From Ilumatobacteraceae bacterium (GTDB lineage: Bacteria > Actinomycetota > Acidimicrobiia > Acidimicrobiales > Ilumatobacteraceae), in contig SHUT01000018.1 in assembly GCA_009691255.1 (NCBI GenBank), positions 1 through 33,140 on the forward strand: a stretch of 33,140 nucleotides of DNA, in the 5' to 3' direction. The notes under the pieces are model-generated. The model saw only the letters and a list, made by a program, of their open reading frames with translations. It was not told the DNA's origin and made no database searches. This document shows, piece after piece, positions 31,022 to 33,140 of the stretch. The translations under genes and the position numbers were made by a program. Positions within the stretch are counted from its first letter, which is position 1, and the number at the start of each line of letters is the position of its first letter.

Positions 31022-31028
31022 GCAAGTA

Positions 31029-32558
31029 ATGCAAGAAACTGAAACTGCCACAGGTGACGCTCCGTTTCAGATAACGCGGCACCAAATACGGATGGTCTAC
31101 GCCGGAATGATGACAGCGGTCATGTTGGCTGCCCTCGATGGCACCATTGTCAACACCGCGCTCACCACCATCGTGGGCGAACTCGGTGGGTTTCGGGCAT
31201 ACACATGGGTGACAACTTCATATTTGTTGGCGTCAACAGCTGCAACGCCACTCTTTGGCAAATTGAGTGACATCTACGGTCGACAACGCTTCGTGAAGAT
31301 TGCAGTAATCGCGTTCGTCATCGGATCGCTGCTGTGCGCGCTGGCTAATTCGATGACTTTTCTTGTCATTGCACGCACAGTGCAAGGTGTTGGCGGTGGC
31401 GGAATTATGGCGATGTCGTATGTGGTTATTGCAGACATAGTGTCGCCGCGTGATCGCGGCAAATACGTCGGAGCATTTATGAGCGTATTCGCCGTCAGCA
31501 GTGTTGCCGGGCCGCTGCTTGGCGGTTTTTTTGTCGAACAGTTAAATTGGCGCTGGATATTTTTGATTAACATACCAATCGGAATTGTTGCGCTCATCGT
31601 TACCGCATCATCGCTCAAATTGCCATTTATTCCTCGACCCACCGAGATTGATTACCGAGGTGCTTTCTTACTTATCTCGTCGGTGGCAACACTTATTTTG
31701 ATGTTTTCATGGACTTCAGAAGAATACGGTTGGGCGTCTTCGGGCAACATCACAATGGCTGCTTTGACTTGCATCTTGTTGACGTTGTTCATCTGGACTG
31801 AGCCACGCACAACCAATCCTATTATGCCACTTCAACTGTTTCGTAATCCCGTGATGCAAGTCGTGTTACCAATGATCGCCATCCTCGGAGCAATACTGAT
31901 GTCAGTTGGTGCGTTTATGCCCCTGTTTTTGCAAGCCGTCACCGGCATCTCGCCAACAAAATCTGGACTATTACTCGTTCCGATGATGGGGATGACAACA
32001 ATTTCGGGACTCGTAGTCGGTCGGCGTACATCTGCGACAGGAAAATATCGCAAGTGGCCAATACTCGGAACAGGCGCAGCGATTGTTGGGATGTGTTGTT
32101 TGACATTTATTAACGACACGACATTTGGACTCACGATGTCGGTCGTCGGCATGGTGTTTATCGGATTCTGCGTGGGCGGCACAATGCCAACGAGCACTCT
32201 TGCTGTGCAAAATAGCGTGGAATTTGCTGATCTTGGCGTTGCTAGTTCGACAGTAATTCTGTTTCGGTCGCTGGGAAACACTGTTTCGTTGGCTGCTTTC
32301 GGCACGCTCGTCAATGGCCAACTCAAAAGCAACTTGTCGCCAGAAAATCTTGCACATCTGAGCAAACCGAGACTGATTCATTCGCTACCAGAACCAGCAA
32401 AGTCTGTTGTGATGGACGCCATGACGAATGCAATTAGTTTGGTATTTAAAGTGCTCATCCCATTCGTCGTTATTGCCTTTGTCTTGGCACTTATCTTGGA
32501 AGAGCGACCACTTCGAAGTACTACCGCTTTAGAGAATGAGTACAACACAATAAAATAA
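31029..32558 (+). CDS. MFS drug/solute exporter, DHA2 (EmrB/QacA) family, 14 TM segments
   Basis: Proton-coupled efflux permease of 509 residues. The first helix carries LDGTIVNTAL (DHA2 motif D1), the loop after helix 2 is GKLSDIYGRQR (motif A), helix 4 has ARTVQGVGGGG (motif B) and helix 5 has SSVAGPLLGGFFVE (motif C, the antiporter signature). About 14 hydrophobic segments are evident. It lies 51 nt after the alkylsulfatase-like gene but has its own -10 box. It converges on the acyl-CoA dehydrogenase (9 nt between stops). The substrate is unknown. Confidence 0.95.
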   Translation: MQETETATGDAPFQITRHQIRMVYAGMMTAVMLAALDGTIVNTALTTIVGELGGFRAYTWVTTSYLLASTAATPLFGKLSDIYGRQRFVKIAVIAFVIGSLLCALANSMTFLVIARTVQGVGGGGIMAMSYVVIADIVSPRDRGKYVGAFMSVFAVSSVAGPLLGGFFVEQLNWRWIFLINIPIGIVALIVTASSLKLPFIPRPTEIDYRGAFLLISSVATLILMFSWTSEEYGWASSGNITMAALTCILLTLFIWTEPRTTNPIMPLQLFRNPVMQVVLPMIAILGAILMSVGAFMPLFLQAVTGISPTKSGLLLVPMMGMTTISGLVVGRRTSATGKYRKWPILGTGAAIVGMCCLTFINDTTFGLTMSVVGMVFIGFCVGGTMPTSTLAVQNSVEFADLGVASSTVILFRSLGNTVSLAAFGTLVNGQLKSNLSPENLAHLSKPRLIHSLPEPAKSVVMDAMTNAISLVFKVLIPFVVIAFVLALILEERPLRSTTALENEYNTIK

Positions 32559-32567
32559 CGACGTTGT

Positions 32568-33140
32568 TTATTCTCCTGATGCCTTGGGCTCTTTGGGCAA
32601 ACCGAGCAGACGCTCCCCCACAATGTTGCGCTGAATTTGACTTGTGCCGCCCCAGATTGTTTCGCTTCGAGAAAAGAAAAACGCTGACATCATTGGGCTG
32701 ACGGGATAACCGGCTCGGCGCTTGTCTCGACCGACGCCTGGCCAACCTTCACCAATGCTCGCGTCAACCAGCATTGCCTTTGCACCACAAATGTCGAGGG
32801 CGAGCTCCATTGATTCTTGGTGCATCTCTGACCAAAACATTTTATTTGTTAAGCCAAGTGCGACAACCGACAGATCTTTTGTTTTATTGAGAGTAGAAGT
32901 GAGCGAACGCAATCCATTAATTCGCAGAATCTGAATCTTGGAGTAGTACTTCATCAATCTTTGGCGCATCGGGAGATCGCAAATTTTGCCATTCTCAACT
33001 GCTTCTTGCACCATTAATAGATACTCTGCTTCAAACCTGCGAAATCCGGTTGTGGCACTCATTCCACGCTCAAATGCAAGTGTGCTATTAGCAACAGCCC
33101 AACCGTTGTTGAGTCCCCCGACAATATTTTCTTTGGGACA
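32568..33140 (-). CDS. Acyl-CoA dehydrogenase, C-terminal part (cut by window end)
   Basis: The frame is open to the right edge, so the start is outside the window; about 190 residues are visible. The C-terminal signature SRSETIWGGTSQIQRNIVGERLLGLP is that of FAD-dependent acyl-CoA dehydrogenases, and GGLNNGWAVANSTLAFERG belongs to the preceding helical domain. It catalyses alpha,beta-dehydrogenation of an acyl-CoA; the divergent sequence fits the family expanded in actinobacteria for lipid or steroid side chains. An ATG at 33062 is internal, not the start, because conserved residues continue upstream of it. Confidence 0.93.
   Translation of the reverse strand, partial: CPKENIVGGLNNGWAVANSTLAFERGMSATTGFRRFEAEYLLMVQEAVENGKICDLPMRQRLMKYYSKIQILRINGLRSLTSTLNKTKDLSVVALGLTNKMFWSEMHQESMELALDICGAKAMLVDASIGEGWPGVGRDKRRAGYPVSPMMSAFFFSRSETIWGGTSQIQRNIVGERLLGLPKEPKASGE

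Overview
The window looks like a chromosomal piece of an actinobacterium with mid-range base composition. The class Acidimicrobiia (Ilumatobacter-like or the freshwater/marine relatives) is my best guess. The main support is gene order. Read on the minus strand from right to left it runs argS-lysA-hom-thrC ... rho-rpmE-(orf)-prfA-prmC ... rpiB-glyA-wecA-atpZ-atpI-atpB-atpE-atpF. This is the order known from Mycobacterium tuberculosis (argS, lysA, hom, thrC, thrB, rho, rpmE, prfA, prmC/hemK, sua5, wecA/rfe, atp operon), with glyA and rpiB added as in many other actinobacteria. An RpiB with a catalytic Glu instead of Cys also fits Actinobacteria. No taxonomic marker gene is present, so the class is inference.

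Layout. Positions 1-2036: start of an F-type ATP synthase operon (atpZ-like, atpI-like, atpB, atpE, first codons of atpF) with a promoter and a perfect inverted repeat in front of it. 2037-4932: wecA, glyA, rpiB. 4981-9638: a three-gene plus-strand block (thiolase-like protein, zinc alcohol dehydrogenase, S9 prolyl-oligopeptidase-type peptidase) placed where sua5/tsaC would be expected. 9658-14632: prmC, prfA, an unrecognised 329-residue protein, rpmE and rho, which are translation and transcription termination functions. 14633-14899: a structured topA-rho intergenic region. 14900-19041: topA, an acidic orphan protein on the plus strand, and a short-chain dehydrogenase; this is a second interruption, placed where thrB would be expected. 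19083-24772: thrC, hom, lysA, argS for threonine/lysine synthesis and Arg-tRNA charging. 24861-24936: tRNA-Arg(CCG). 25086-27564: Fe-S RecB-like nuclease, DinB-like protein, hotdog thioesterase, YqeY. 27609-33140: accessory metabolism: P450, DoxX-like protein, Ogt, alkylsulfatase-type metallo-hydrolase, DHA2 exporter, and an acyl-CoA dehydrogenase cut by the window end.

The most striking window-wide signal is promoter architecture. At twelve genes a TANNNT hexamer sits exactly 6 or 7 nt before the start codon, so the predicted transcription start is the start codon itself (leaderless mRNA). A small set (atpE, lysA, rpmE, the acidic orphan, the Fe-S nuclease) has a strong Shine-Dalgarno instead. 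The pattern settles several start-codon choices and predicts internal promoters inside apparent operons.

I found no CRISPR array, insertion sequence, prophage or integrase. The best candidates for undescribed biology are the 329-residue protein embedded between rpmE and prfA, the highly acidic 203-residue orphan between topA and the SDR gene, the structured topA-rho spacer, and the 10-bp hairpin over the atpE stop codon.
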